A stretch of DNA of 64,000 bases, taken from positions 1,054,001 to 1,118,000 of the forward strand of contig CAWBUL010000004.1 of the NCBI GenBank assembly GCA_963791885.1. The letters are read 5' to 3'. Of this stretch, positions 51,785 to 60,990 are shown one piece after another. The notes below the pieces were generated by a model. It had not been told where the DNA came from, ran no database searches, and saw only the letters and a list, made by a program, of their open reading frames with translations. Position 1 is the stretch's first letter, and the number at the start of each line of letters is the position of its first letter. This stretch comes from CAVSUZ01 sp963791885 (GTDB lineage: Bacteria > Pseudomonadota > Alphaproteobacteria > Acetobacterales > Acetobacteraceae). The translations under genes and the position numbers were made by a program.

Positions 51785-53149
51785 TTATCGTGCGTTTGCG
51801 GCGCGCACTGCGTCGCGAATCGCTCCCGTCAGCGTCCGCACATCTTTAGTCGTGTCGATTGACCCGGCAGCCTCGACCAACCCCGCAGCTAGCGGCGCGG
51901 GCACACCTGCTTCCGCGCAGAGCGCCTTTGAAAACCGCACCGCCGCATTCCAGTCCAGCCGAAAATCTGTGCCATTCGTCGCACCGTCCCACACCGCGTC
52001 ATCCCCGTTGGCCAACACGACGCGCAGATGCGGCTCGTATCGCGGGCGGTTCTCATCAGAGATGACGCGCACCCGCCCGATCAGATCCAGCACTGCGTCG
52101 TCATCGAAGACATGCATGGCAGCAAACCCGACTTCACCATGCGTCCACGCAAGCGCGGCGCAAAATGGCGCGCTCATGAAAGCCTGCGGGAAGCGCTGAA
52201 ACGGGCCCGTAAAGCGCACGCCCCAGAAATCCGCCTCCGACGGATGCATCCGGATCTCGATCAGTTCTGCCTGCGCGGCCCGTAATTGCGCGCGCAAGCT
52301 GAGTAGACCCGCGATGATCGCACGATGGAACTGACAAACCGGCCAGGGTTTGTAGGCGACTGTCTCCATCTCGAATACGGTGCCCAGCCCGTCCGTCAAT
52401 CGATCAGCAAATCGGCCGGAGCCGCCAAAAGCGGCAAAGAAACCTGCCGCACCGGTCAAAGCAGAGCCCGCGCCAGTTGCTCCTGCGGCGGCCAGGCGTG
52501 CCGCCAGCATGCCGTTCCTTGCAGCGACGCCGGCCTGATAGGCGAACTCGTCGGAACCAGCCTCAACGAACTCCCGCAACCCCGAGGCCATACTGGCCGC
52601 CAGGGCCAGAGCGTTCGCCAAAGCGGCGGCGGGCAGGCGCCTCAGCCGGGAAGCAGCAGCAGCGGCGGCGAACACGCCGTAAGCGGGCGTTGTGCGGAAC
52701 CCACGACGGCTAAGATCAACCGCATGATCGCGCCCGATCCGCAACCCCAATTCATATCCTGCGACAACGCCGGCGATGAGATCCGCACCTGAAGCACCAA
52801 CGGCTTCAGCGGTCGCGAGCGCCGCAGGCAGTACCACGGCGCCGATGTGGCCGGCCGGATGCGCGTCTTCCTGACATCGCGCGTGAAACAGCACGGCGTT
52901 GGCAAACGCCGCCTCTTCCTCATCGCAACCTGCTCCGTCCAGGAAGCGGGTCGCCGCGGACGGACCAGCTTGCCGCCCCGCCCGAACTGCCAGTGCCGGC
53001 TGTGGAGCCGGAGTCGCGGCGATGCCAACCGACGCGCCATAGAGCAGGCAGGCACGCGCCTTCTCAACTATGCGGAGCGGGAGATTTTTACATTCCATTG
53101 CGGCCGCGAAAGCAGCCAATTCCTCGACTGCTCTGTCTTCCGCGGTCAT
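51785..53149 (-). CDS. MmgE/PrpD family protein
   Basis: A 454-residue enzyme of the 2-methylcitrate dehydratase/iminodisuccinate epimerase superfamily. LLYGASVGIAATP, FHARCQEDAHPAGHIGAVVLPAALATAEAVGA, GYELGLRIGRDH, and the C-terminal KPWPVCQFHRAIIAG are recognisable. Members dehydrate tricarboxylates or isomerise imino-acids. Its start overlaps the HyuA stop by four bases. In this operon it could act on the ring-opened product of HyuAB; this is inference. Confidence 0.9.
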   Translation of the reverse strand: MTAEDRAVEELAAFAAAMECKNLPLRIVEKARACLLYGASVGIAATPAPQPALAVRAGRQAGPSAATRFLDGAGCDEEEAAFANAVLFHARCQEDAHPAGHIGAVVLPAALATAEAVGASGADLIAGVVAGYELGLRIGRDHAVDLSRRGFRTTPAYGVFAAAAAASRLRRLPAAALANALALAASMASGLREFVEAGSDEFAYQAGVAARNGMLAARLAAAGATGAGSALTGAAGFFAAFGGSGRFADRLTDGLGTVFEMETVAYKPWPVCQFHRAIIAGLLSLRAQLRAAQAELIEIRMHPSEADFWGVRFTGPFQRFPQAFMSAPFCAALAWTHGEVGFAAMHVFDDDAVLDLIGRVRVISDENRPRYEPHLRVVLANGDDAVWDGATNGTDFRLDWNAAVRFSKALCAEAGVPAPLAAGLVEAAGSIDTTKDVRTLTGAIRDAVRAANAR

Positions 53150-55218
53150 GCGTCCAACTCAATCATCACATTATCCCAGTGGTCTCTGCTCGCAGCGGAT
53201 CTCGGTGGGACAACGATCGTCGTGTCGTACTCCTGCACCAACAGAGGTCCGGAGCGCAGTGACGCTGATAGATCGGAGCGTCGGAGAACCGGAACCTGTA
53301 CCATGCCCTGACCGGGGCCAAGATAGATGCGGCGCTGTTGCTCCTGCTCCGATCGCCCTGCGTGATCCTGCCTCCAGCCGCGACCATGCTCCAGGTTACG
53401 AGGCACCGTCGCAACCAGGCGAAAGGTCACCAATTCAAATATCTTCTGTCCGCCCCGGTGGCCGTAACACCGCTCGAACTCTGCCTCGAAGCGCTCCTCC
53501 GCTTCACGCATCAGGGCGGGGCTCAATTCGGTGGCGGAGAGTGGCACCGTCAGCTCAGCGGACTGGCCGAAATAGCGCAGATCGGCTGCCGCACTGATGC
53601 CAACGGAATCCGCAGCAAATCCCTCAGCCTCGAAACGCGCCAGAAGATCGGCGCGCATGGCATCGATTGCTTCCTGAACTGCTCCGGGATCTTTACGCGT
53701 GTCGATCAGCAGCGTACGCGCGGCGTGTTGTTCCATCTCCGCGCGCAGCAAGCCGAGGGCACTGAATACGCCCGGCGCGGGTGGGATCAGTACGCGACGG
53801 ATGCCCAGCTCTCGCGCGACCCCTGCGGCATGAAGCGGACCGGCGCCGCCAAACGCCATCATCACGAAATTCCTTGGATCACGCCCGCGTTCGACCGAGA
53901 CGGATTTGATCGCTCGTACCATGCTTGCATTTGCGACGAGATGGATCCCGTGAGCGGCTTCCTGCACGGACAGCCCGCCCGGATCGGCGACATATTGTCG
54001 AATGGCCGCCTCCGCCAACCCGCGGTCGACGCGGATGCTGCCGCCAGCCAGCGAGTCCGGATCGATCCATCCCATCGCGAGGTTCGCATCGGTCACCGTC
54101 GGCTTCTCGTTGCCATGCCCATAACAGGCGGGACCAGGAACGGCGCCCGCGCTACGCGGCCCGACACGGAGCGCCCCACCGGCATCGATCTCCGCTAGAC
54201 TGCCTCCGCCGGCGCCGACCTCGGAAATGTCAATGACGGGAATTCGCAGCAGATAGCCGTTGCCTCGAACCAGCCGGCTGCTCGCTGACACCGGCGAACC
54301 CACCTCGTACTCGCTGCCGCGCAAAATTGTCCCACGTTCGATGATCGAGGCCTTCGTGGTCGTGCCGCCCATATCCAGCGTAATCACGTCGGGGTAGCCC
54401 GCTTCCTGTGCGACCCGCGCCGCCGCCACCACCCCAGCCGCTGGCCCGGATTCGATGATCGAAATCGGTCGCTCGGCAGCGGAGTTGGCTGCGATCAGAC
54501 CACCATTCGACTGCATGACCAGCAGCGGTGCATGTTTGGCACGCTGCGTGAGTTGCGCGCGCAAATGGGTAAGATAGGCAGCGATCAGTGGCGCCACGTA
54601 GGCGTTCACCACGGTGGTGCTTGTCCGCTCGAATTCCAGCATCTCCGGCAGCACTTCCGAGGACAATGAGACATGCATTCCCGGCATTCGCCGCCGCAGT
54701 GCGCGCCCGATCTCCTGCTCGTGTGACGGGTTGCAATAGGCGTGCAACAGGCAGACAGCGACCGCTTCGACATCGGCGGTCTCGATACTGGCCAGGGCTG
54801 CGTCGACCGAGTCCGGGTCAAGCGGCACCAACACACGTCCGTCAGCACCGACGCGTTCCCGAACGGTCAGACGCAAGGCGCGCGGCACAAGCGGCGGCGG
54901 CTTTTCCCAACCCAGGTCATAAGACAAGGGGATGCGGATTCGGCGCAGCTCCAACACGTCGCGAAAGCCATCGGTCGTGATCAGCGCAACGCGTGCGCCC
55001 TTGCGCTCCAGCACTGCATTCGTGGCGACCGTCGTCGCGTGCGCGATCTCACTGATCGGCCCAGCCCCAGGCTCCTCGCGGTAGATATCAAGCGCTGCCA
55101 GGATGGCACGCGCATAGTCCTCGGGTGTGGACGGCACCTTGCGGCGATCCAGCAGCCCGTCCGGCCGCAAAAAAACCAGGTCGGTGAACGTGCCGCCGAT
55201 GTCGATGCCGACGCGCAT
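53146..55218 (-). CDS. Hydantoinase/oxoprolinase family subunit A (HyuA-like)
   Basis: A 690-residue ATP-dependent subunit. The N-terminal MRVGIDIGGTFTDLVFLRPDG is the actin-like phosphate-binding loop; ATTVATNAVLERKGARVALITTDGFRDVLELRR is diagnostic; the core has VITLDMGGTTTKASI, and the C-terminal part FVMMAFGGAGPLHAAGVARELGI. With HyuB it would hydrolyse a cyclic amide, hydantoin or lactam, or carboxylate a ketone, using ATP. The start ATG at 55218 is called here because HyuB has its own stop two bases upstream; the sequence as given reads through from HyuB only because of one extra base. Confidence 0.88.
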   Translation of the reverse strand: MRVGIDIGGTFTDLVFLRPDGLLDRRKVPSTPEDYARAILAALDIYREEPGAGPISEIAHATTVATNAVLERKGARVALITTDGFRDVLELRRIRIPLSYDLGWEKPPPLVPRALRLTVRERVGADGRVLVPLDPDSVDAALASIETADVEAVAVCLLHAYCNPSHEQEIGRALRRRMPGMHVSLSSEVLPEMLEFERTSTTVVNAYVAPLIAAYLTHLRAQLTQRAKHAPLLVMQSNGGLIAANSAAERPISIIESGPAAGVVAAARVAQEAGYPDVITLDMGGTTTKASIIERGTILRGSEYEVGSPVSASSRLVRGNGYLLRIPVIDISEVGAGGGSLAEIDAGGALRVGPRSAGAVPGPACYGHGNEKPTVTDANLAMGWIDPDSLAGGSIRVDRGLAEAAIRQYVADPGGLSVQEAAHGIHLVANASMVRAIKSVSVERGRDPRNFVMMAFGGAGPLHAAGVARELGIRRVLIPPAPGVFSALGLLRAEMEQHAARTLLIDTRKDPGAVQEAIDAMRADLLARFEAEGFAADSVGISAAADLRYFGQSAELTVPLSATELSPALMREAEERFEAEFERCYGHRGGQKIFELVTFRLVATVPRNLEHGRGWRQDHAGRSEQEQQRRIYLGPGQGMVQVPVLRRSDLSASLRSGPLLVQEYDTTIVVPPRSAASRDHWDNVMIELDA

Positions 55219-55220
55219 AG

Positions 55221-56946
55221 CTATGCCCTCGCGGGCGCGGCACGGAGTGTCGCCGTGGCCTCGTGGTCGATGCGCCAGGGTTGTCCAAGTACCTGCCACC
55301 CCGTAATCGCGACGGGCAGCCGCCGGCGTCACTTTCCCGTCCCGCACATCCGCCAGAACCCGTTCCGGATCGCGTCGAAGCGGATCACCCCAACCACCAG
55401 CACCGGCGGTGCGATGGCAAAGAATCTCGTCGCGATGCAGTTTCCGCACGAATTTGGTCGGAAGCTCTTGCCGCTGTTGCCCAGCGAGGATCCACGTATC
55501 CGACGGCGCACCGTGTTCGCCGCCTGCCAGACCGTAAGGCGGGAAATGCCGCCGATCCGAACGCAATTGCAGAGTCGCTTCTTCTCCCAGGAAGCGGAGC
55601 TGCCGGTCGACCGACATGCCACCGCGGAACGTGCCGGCACCGCCTGAATCAGGCACCAGCTCGTACCGCTCCACCCTGATCGGGGCTTGACGCTCGACAG
55701 CCTCTACCGGCGCGTTACCGATGTTGCAGGCGGGGTTGGCAACCCCGTCTATGCCTTCGCGGCCTGCCCCAGCACCCCACGCGCCCATCAGCGCCTCCCG
55801 GAACAGGTTGAACCGCCCATCCGCGCCGACGCTGGCGATGCTGTAACTGGTCGTCCCCCCCTCGCCAGCGGCACGTACGCGCTCGGGCACTGCTTGGGCA
55901 AGCGCGCCGAACAGCGTATCGATCAGCCGGAAGCCGCTGACGCCGCGGGCGGCACACGCGCCGGGCGGGCGAGGATTCAGAAGCGATCCCTCCGGGGCAA
56001 CAACCCGTATCGGACGAAAAAATCCCGCATTATTTGGCACGTCCGTCGCCATGATGGCGCGCACCGCGAAATAGGCAGCTGACTTCGCAAACGACAGTGT
56101 CGCGTTGATCGCTCCAGCGACTTGTGGTGCCGTTCCCTCGAGATCGACGGTCAGCGTGTCACCCGCTACGTGTACGGCGGCTTCAATACGCACCGGGCTG
56201 TCCATCCGAACGCCGTCATCGTCCAGGTAGTCGGTAAAGCGATACGTGCCATCGGGTATCGCCGAGATGGTCTGGCGCGCCATGCGTTCGCTGTAATCCA
56301 GCAGCTGGGAAAACGAGTCCAAAAGTTCGTCCACCCCATAGCGAACAGCAAGTTCGCGGATGCCGCGCTCAGCGATGCGACATGCTGCGAGCTGCGCTTC
56401 TATATCGCCGAGGACGACGTCAGGGATCCGCACGTTCAGCCGGATCATGTCCAGCAGGGTCTCGTTCGGCACACCACGATCGTACAGCTTCAATATGGGA
56501 ATCCGCAGTCCTTCCTGGAAAATCTCCGTGGAATCCGCGGCACTCGATCCCGGCACGCGCCCGCCCATATCGTTGTGATGTGCAACCACGACCGCATAGC
56601 CCAGCAACCGTTCCTCATGAAACACCGGCTGAAACATGAAAATGTCCGGCAGATGCATGCCGCCGTGGTACGGATCGTTCAGCACCGCGACATCGCCCTG
56701 TTGCAGTCCGCCGGCGTATTTCGTCAGCACAGCATCCATCGCGTCGGGGATGGAGCCGAGATGCAACGGTAGACTCAATCCCTGCGCGACCATTTGTCCT
56801 GCCGGATCACAGAACGCACTGGAGAGATCCATCGTGTCTTTCATGATGGACGAGTAAGCGATCCGGACAACCGTCAGCACCATCTCGTCCACCACCGACC
56901 CAACGGCGTTTTTTACCAGCTCCAGCCGGATCGGATCAGACGCCAT
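55221..56946 (-). CDS. Hydantoinase/oxoprolinase family subunit B (HyuB-like), apparent +1 frameshift near its end
   Basis: About 574 residues. Family markers are the N-terminal IRLELVKNAVGSVVDEM, NDPYHGGMHLPDIFMF, AHHNDMGGRVPGS and the C-terminal GGGDP-like TAGAGGWGDPLRRDPERVLADV. As given, the frame runs on into HyuA. Removing one base near 55289-55293 (GGTACTTGG) instead gives LGQPWRIDHEATATLRAAPARA-type sequence and a TAG at 55221, two bases before the HyuA ATG. The length 1726 is 3n+1, fitting one extra base. The start at 56946 overlaps the lyase gene by 11 bases. Confidence 0.85.
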
Positions 56947-57802
56947 ATCGCTTCTCGAGCTCCCGGATGTCCGACAGGCCGCAAATGTTCCAGAAATCCT
57001 CGAAGCCAACCATCCGGTCCCACATCGACACGGAGTTTCCGGTCTTCCGGATCTCCACGAGTACTTCGCGCATGGTCTTGCATGCCGCCATCAGCGCGTG
57101 GACATAGAAGCAGGCCGTCTTGAAGCCGAGTTTTTCCAGCTGCTCCACCGGTAAACGAGGCACCATTCCGCTCGGCGAGTGATTCCAGTGCAGCGGCGCA
57201 CGGCCACGGAACCGGCCGGCGATGGCCTCGATCTCCTCCATCGACTCACGAACTTCGAAGAACAGCATATCGGCTCCCGCTTCCAGATATGCCTCGCCGC
57301 GATCCAACGTGTCGGCAAGCCCGTTCACGAGCAGCGCGTCGCATCGGGCAATGATTACGAAATCCTGGTCGCGGCGCGCATCGAGCGCAGCGCGGATCTT
57401 CATCGCCATCTCTTCTTTCGGAATCAGACGCTTGCCGAACATATGGCCACAGCGCTTTGGCCAGACCTGATCCTCGATATGAATTCCCGCGACGCCGGCA
57501 CGTTCGAATGCGCGGACAGTCCGGCCGACATTGATCGCATTGCCGTAGCCGTTATCCGCATCGCAGATGACCGGGATTTCGATCGCCTCCGCGATATAAC
57601 CGGCGCCCTGCACCGCCTCACTCATGGTCATCAGCCCGACATCAGGGTAACCGCGGACCATGGACAGCCCAGCGCCGGTGACGACGCATAGGGGGAAGCC
57701 CGCGCTTTCCACAAGCCGGCCTGAAAGCGCATCATGTGCGCCGCCGGCCATCACCAATCCCGGACTTTTCAGCAGTTCGCGCAGTTTTCGTGGAGCAGAC
57801 AT
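56936..57802 (-). CDS. Isocitrate lyase/PEP mutase superfamily protein, copy 1
   Basis: A 288-residue C-C lyase-type enzyme starting MSAPRKLRELLKSPG with an AGGGAGAAA site. The fold markers are VICDADNGYGNAINVGRTVRAFERAGVAGIHIEDQ and the active-site signature PKRCGHMFGKRLI with the catalytic cysteine. Family members include 2-methylisocitrate lyase, dimethylmalate lyase, oxaloacetate decarboxylase and carboxyphosphonoenolpyruvate mutase. As second gene of the catabolic operon it probably cleaves a pathway intermediate. A second, distinct member is at 60991. Confidence 0.9.
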   Translation of the reverse strand: MSAPRKLRELLKSPGLVMAGGAHDALSGRLVESAGFPLCVVTGAGLSMVRGYPDVGLMTMSEAVQGAGYIAEAIEIPVICDADNGYGNAINVGRTVRAFERAGVAGIHIEDQVWPKRCGHMFGKRLIPKEEMAMKIRAALDARRDQDFVIIARCDALLVNGLADTLDRGEAYLEAGADMLFFEVRESMEEIEAIAGRFRGRAPLHWNHSPSGMVPRLPVEQLEKLGFKTACFYVHALMAACKTMREVLVEIRKTGNSVSMWDRMVGFEDFWNICGLSDIRELEKRYGV

Positions 57803-57819
57803 GAGCAATTTCTCCCTGG

Positions 57820-58632
57820 CTAAATGACGCTCTCCGTCGACGCCGTTCGTGCCGCTGTTGCTGCTACGGCGCCATGACCGGCATGCCGCACCGTTCCCAC
57901 AGGATCGGTCCGTCTCCGGAAGCTTATCACCTGCTCGTAACGGTCAGGGCGCGCTTGAACGAGTGAATGGGTAATCGGCCGCCCGGTCTCGTCGAAGTAT
58001 GTGCGCTCCATGACCAGCAGTGACGTTCCAAGCGGAACTTGTAGAAGCCGCGCCGCCTCGGCCTGGGCAGGCGCACTGGACGTAATCTGCCGAGCCTCCA
58101 TCGCCACCGCTCCCGCGTGATCTTCCGCCAGAAGCAGCAGCGGCCGCGTATGCAGCAGCCCACGTGGAAGCTTCTCGCCGAGGGCCCGAGGCAGATGAAT
58201 CCGCGAATATGCATATGGCCCCTGCTCCGAGGAGCGCAGAGCCTTCACGAAGAACAGGCGCTCGCTGGCAATAACGCCAAACAGCGTCAGCAAATCAGGC
58301 GCCGATCGGGCTGGAACCATTGCGGCACGCAGAATTTCGTAGTGACGGGCACGGCTGGACTCGATCAGGTCCTCGATCGAATCCAGAGTCCACCGGCTCT
58401 GGGAGCTGCCACGGTTCTGCACAAATGTGCCTCGTCCCGCGAAGCGCTGAACCAGCCCCTCCCGCTCCAGCAAGTCCATCGCTGTACGGATTGTCTGCCG
58501 CCCCGCGCCAAACGCCTCCATCAGCGCACCTTCCGTCGGCATTTGACTGCCGACCGGATACTCACCTGAGGTGATCCTCGCACGCAGCGCCGCGAACACC
58601 CGATGATAGAGCGGGGCTGTCCCGGAACCCAT
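57820..58632 (-). CDS. GntR family transcriptional regulator with UTRA domain
   Basis: A 270-residue repressor. The N-terminal winged helix reads LYHRVFAALRARITSGEYPVGSQMPTEGALMEAFGAGRQTIRTAMDLLEREGLV; the C-terminal UTRA ligand domain covers about residues 85-240 (including YAYSRIHLPRALGEKL and SLLVMERTYFDETGRPI). It is the first gene of the operon running to 50763 and is divergent from TctB. A TCCGAACATTCGGA palindrome lies in its own promoter, pointing to autorepression. The -10 hexamer ends only seven bases before the ATG and there is no ribosome site, so its mRNA may be leaderless. Confidence 0.92.
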   Translation of the reverse strand: MGSGTAPLYHRVFAALRARITSGEYPVGSQMPTEGALMEAFGAGRQTIRTAMDLLEREGLVQRFAGRGTFVQNRGSSQSRWTLDSIEDLIESSRARHYEILRAAMVPARSAPDLLTLFGVIASERLFFVKALRSSEQGPYAYSRIHLPRALGEKLPRGLLHTRPLLLLAEDHAGAVAMEARQITSSAPAQAEAARLLQVPLGTSLLVMERTYFDETGRPITHSLVQARPDRYEQVISFRRRTDPVGTVRHAGHGAVAATAARTASTESVI

Positions 58633-58639
58633 TCGTCAC

Positions 58640-58668
58640 AAATATCCGAACATTCGGACAATTGTCAA
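58640..58668 (-). promoter_or_regulatory. Candidate promoter of the gntR operon
   Basis: On the minus strand TTGACA (58668-58663), a 17-base spacer, then ATATTT (58645-58640), seven bases before the GntR ATG at 58632. The operator palindrome fills most of the spacer. A start of transcription at or next to the ATG is expected. Confidence 0.55.
58645..58658. promoter_or_regulatory. Probable GntR operator
   Basis: TCCGAACATTCGGA: two perfect six-base arms around CA. It sits between the -35 and -10 of the gntR promoter and just upstream of the -35 of the tctB promoter, so one bound dimer could control both directions. Confidence 0.65.
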
Positions 58669-58689
58669 TGCCAAGCCTTGGTCTATGCT
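58662..58689 (+). promoter_or_regulatory. Candidate promoter of tctB-tctA
   Basis: TTGTCA (58662-58667), a 16-base spacer and TATGCT (58684-58689), leaving a leader of roughly 70 bases before the TctB ATG. The -35 shares bases with the -35 of the divergent gntR promoter. Confidence 0.5.
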
Positions 58690-58764
58690 GCTAGCTAGCG
58701 GATGACCGACAGTGCCGTGCCACTCACGCCGGAAAACGGACACCAAGCAAAAGGGGGAGGAGCA

Positions 58765-59232
58765 ATGAACCGCGACGTCCTTCTTGGGCGCGACGTATGG
58801 GCCGGCCTGCTTTTCATTGCGTTGGGCAGCTTTACGATCGCACATAGCCGCGACTACGCCATGGGCACGCTGACGTCGATGGGACCCGGTTATTTCCCGG
58901 CGATCCTTGGCGGAATGATGATTCTGTTCGGTGCAACCATGTCGCTTGGTGCGATAGTGCGACGCGCAGAAGTCAGAATTCATCCACCCCAGGTACGAAG
59001 CGTGATCGCCATCTGTGCGAGCGCGCTTTGCTTCGGGCTGCTGCTGGACCATATCGGCTTGCCGACTACAGTCTTTTGCGCATCGATGATTGCTTGCGCT
59101 GCTCGGCCGGGCTTTTTGCGCCTGTCCAGTTTCGTTTTATCCGTGGCTCTGGCCGGCCTCTGCGTGCTGGTGTTCGTTCAGGTACTGAACATACCCATCC
59201 GCCTGCTGCCTCCAGTGCTGCAGGGTTACTGA
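58765..59232 (+). CDS. Tripartite tricarboxylate transporter small membrane subunit (TctB family)
   Basis: A 155-residue membrane protein with four hydrophobic segments (VWAGLLFIALGSFTIAH, YFPAILGGMMILFGATMSLGAI, VIAICASALCFGLLLDHIGL and the C-terminal FVLSVALAGLCVLVFVQVL). The family block is YAMGTLTSMGPGYFPAILG. The start ATG at 58765 has a strong GGGGGAGGAG site; the ORF open to 58702 was rejected. It partners TctA seven bases downstream. Confidence 0.9.
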   Translation: MNRDVLLGRDVWAGLLFIALGSFTIAHSRDYAMGTLTSMGPGYFPAILGGMMILFGATMSLGAIVRRAEVRIHPPQVRSVIAICASALCFGLLLDHIGLPTTVFCASMIACAARPGFLRLSSFVLSVALAGLCVLVFVQVLNIPIRLLPPVLQGY

Positions 59233-59239
59233 GCAGCCC

Positions 59240-60754
59240 GTGTCCGATCTGTTCTCTAACCTCGCAATGGGGTTCGGAGTCGCCGTTTCCCCCGAAAATT
59301 TGCTCTACTGCCTTTTGGGGGTGCTAGGCGGGACTTTCGTGGGAGTACTGCCCGGATTTGGCCCGACCACGGCTCTGGCGCTTTTGCTTCCGCTGACCTT
59401 CCGAATGGATGCCGTCCCCGCCTTCATCATGCTGGCAGGCATCTATTATGGTGCCCACCACGCTGGCTCCACGACGGCCATCACGCTGAACATGCCCGGC
59501 GAGCCAAGCTCGATCGTAATTTGCCTGGATGGGCATCCGATGGCGCGACAAGGCAGAGCAGGACCGGCACTCTGTACGGCCGCTATCAGTGCGTTCGCGG
59601 CGGGCTGCATCAGCATCGTCGTCGTGGCGCTGTTCTCGCCGGTGCTCGCCAGCGCCGCGCTCAAGATGGGGCCACCGGAATACTGCTCTATGGTTCTGCT
59701 TGCGCTGATCGGCTCATCCGCCCTCTCGCACGCGTCTTTTTCCAAAACCATGGCCATGGCTGCGTTGGGAATGTTGCTCGGAGTTGTTGGTACCGATGTC
59801 ATCTCAGGGGAGCGCCGTTTCACCTTCGGCAATTCCAATCTGGCCGATGGCATCGACCTCGTTCCGCTTGCGGTTGGCTTGTTCGCCTTTTCCGAGATTG
59901 TCGGGCGCGCGAGTGCCGCCGAAGGTCCCCGTTTCGTCTCTCGTATCACGGGCCTTATTCCAACGCGCGCCGATCTTGTTGCTGCCTGGAAGCCGATCCT
60001 GCGAGGGACCGCCCTCGGGGGATTGCTGGGAATGCTTCCGGGCACCGGGCCGATGATCAGCGCGTTCGCCAGCTACAGCCTTGAACGCCGGCTTGCGCGC
60101 AGACCGGAACGCTTCGGCAAGGGGGCGATCGAGGGAGTCGCCGGACCGGAAGCGGCGGACAACGCGGCAGCGCTGACGCATTTCGTGCCAATGCTGACCT
60201 TGGGCATCCCAGCCGGAGCACCCATGGCGCTGATGCTCGGTGCGCTGATGATACAGGGCATTACTCCAGGACCATTGGTCATGGTGCAACATGCGGACCT
60301 GTTCTGGGGATCGATCGCAAGCATGTGGCTCGGCAATGCCATGCTGCTGATTCTTAATCTGCCGCTGGTCGGGATCTGGGTGCGGTTGCTGACGATCCCC
60401 TATCGGTTCCTGTATCCCTGCATCGTCATATTTTGCTGCATCGGAGCCTATAGCGTTCGTAACTCCACCTTCGATGTCGAAATCGCCGCTCTTATCGGTG
60501 CCGCCGGCTACCTGCTCCATCTGCTGGACTGCCATCCGGCTTCATTGATCCTGGGGTTCATTCTAGGCCCGATCTTCGAACAGAATTTGCGACGCGCCTT
60601 GCTTATTTCCCAGGGTAATCTTTCTACCTTCATCGTGCATCCTATCAGCGCTGCCTTGTTGGCAGCGGCTGCGGCGATCGCCTTCCTGCAGATCTGGGCG
60701 GCATTTCGCATCCGCCCCGTCAGCCCTATGAGCGACCCCGGAGTGGTGCAATGA
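59240..60754 (+). CDS. Tripartite tricarboxylate transporter large permease (TctA family)
   Basis: A 504-residue permease of about twelve hydrophobic segments. The family sequences GVLPGFGPTTALALLLPLTF, GIYYGAHHAGSTTAITLNMPGEPSSI and GLLGMLPGTGPMISAFASY are seen, and GFILGPIFEQNLRRALLISQGN is typical of the C-terminal region. GTG start directly after TctB. It uses the ion gradient to import the ligand captured by TctC, encoded at the far end of the divergent operon. Confidence 0.93.
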   Translation: MSDLFSNLAMGFGVAVSPENLLYCLLGVLGGTFVGVLPGFGPTTALALLLPLTFRMDAVPAFIMLAGIYYGAHHAGSTTAITLNMPGEPSSIVICLDGHPMARQGRAGPALCTAAISAFAAGCISIVVVALFSPVLASAALKMGPPEYCSMVLLALIGSSALSHASFSKTMAMAALGMLLGVVGTDVISGERRFTFGNSNLADGIDLVPLAVGLFAFSEIVGRASAAEGPRFVSRITGLIPTRADLVAAWKPILRGTALGGLLGMLPGTGPMISAFASYSLERRLARRPERFGKGAIEGVAGPEAADNAAALTHFVPMLTLGIPAGAPMALMLGALMIQGITPGPLVMVQHADLFWGSIASMWLGNAMLLILNLPLVGIWVRLLTIPYRFLYPCIVIFCCIGAYSVRNSTFDVEIAALIGAAGYLLHLLDCHPASLILGFILGPIFEQNLRRALLISQGNLSTFIVHPISAALLAAAAAIAFLQIWAAFRIRPVSPMSDPGVVQ

Positions 60755-60990
60755 GATTGCTCGGGCTCTCTGAGCGTCGCCCTGACGGTAGATCGCTGGC
60801 GTCTTCACTCTGCTGCATCAGCTTTCTGCCCTGGACGTGCTATGGAGCATAAGCATGCGCGCTGATTGTCAGTCCGCGGAGGGATGCTGCAGCGGGTCGA
60901 TCGGATTGAACGGAAATCGGTTGACCGGAGACCTCTCTGAACGTAGGGGGGATGATTTTGTAACTACGGGCCAGCAAAGGGAGCAGCTGA

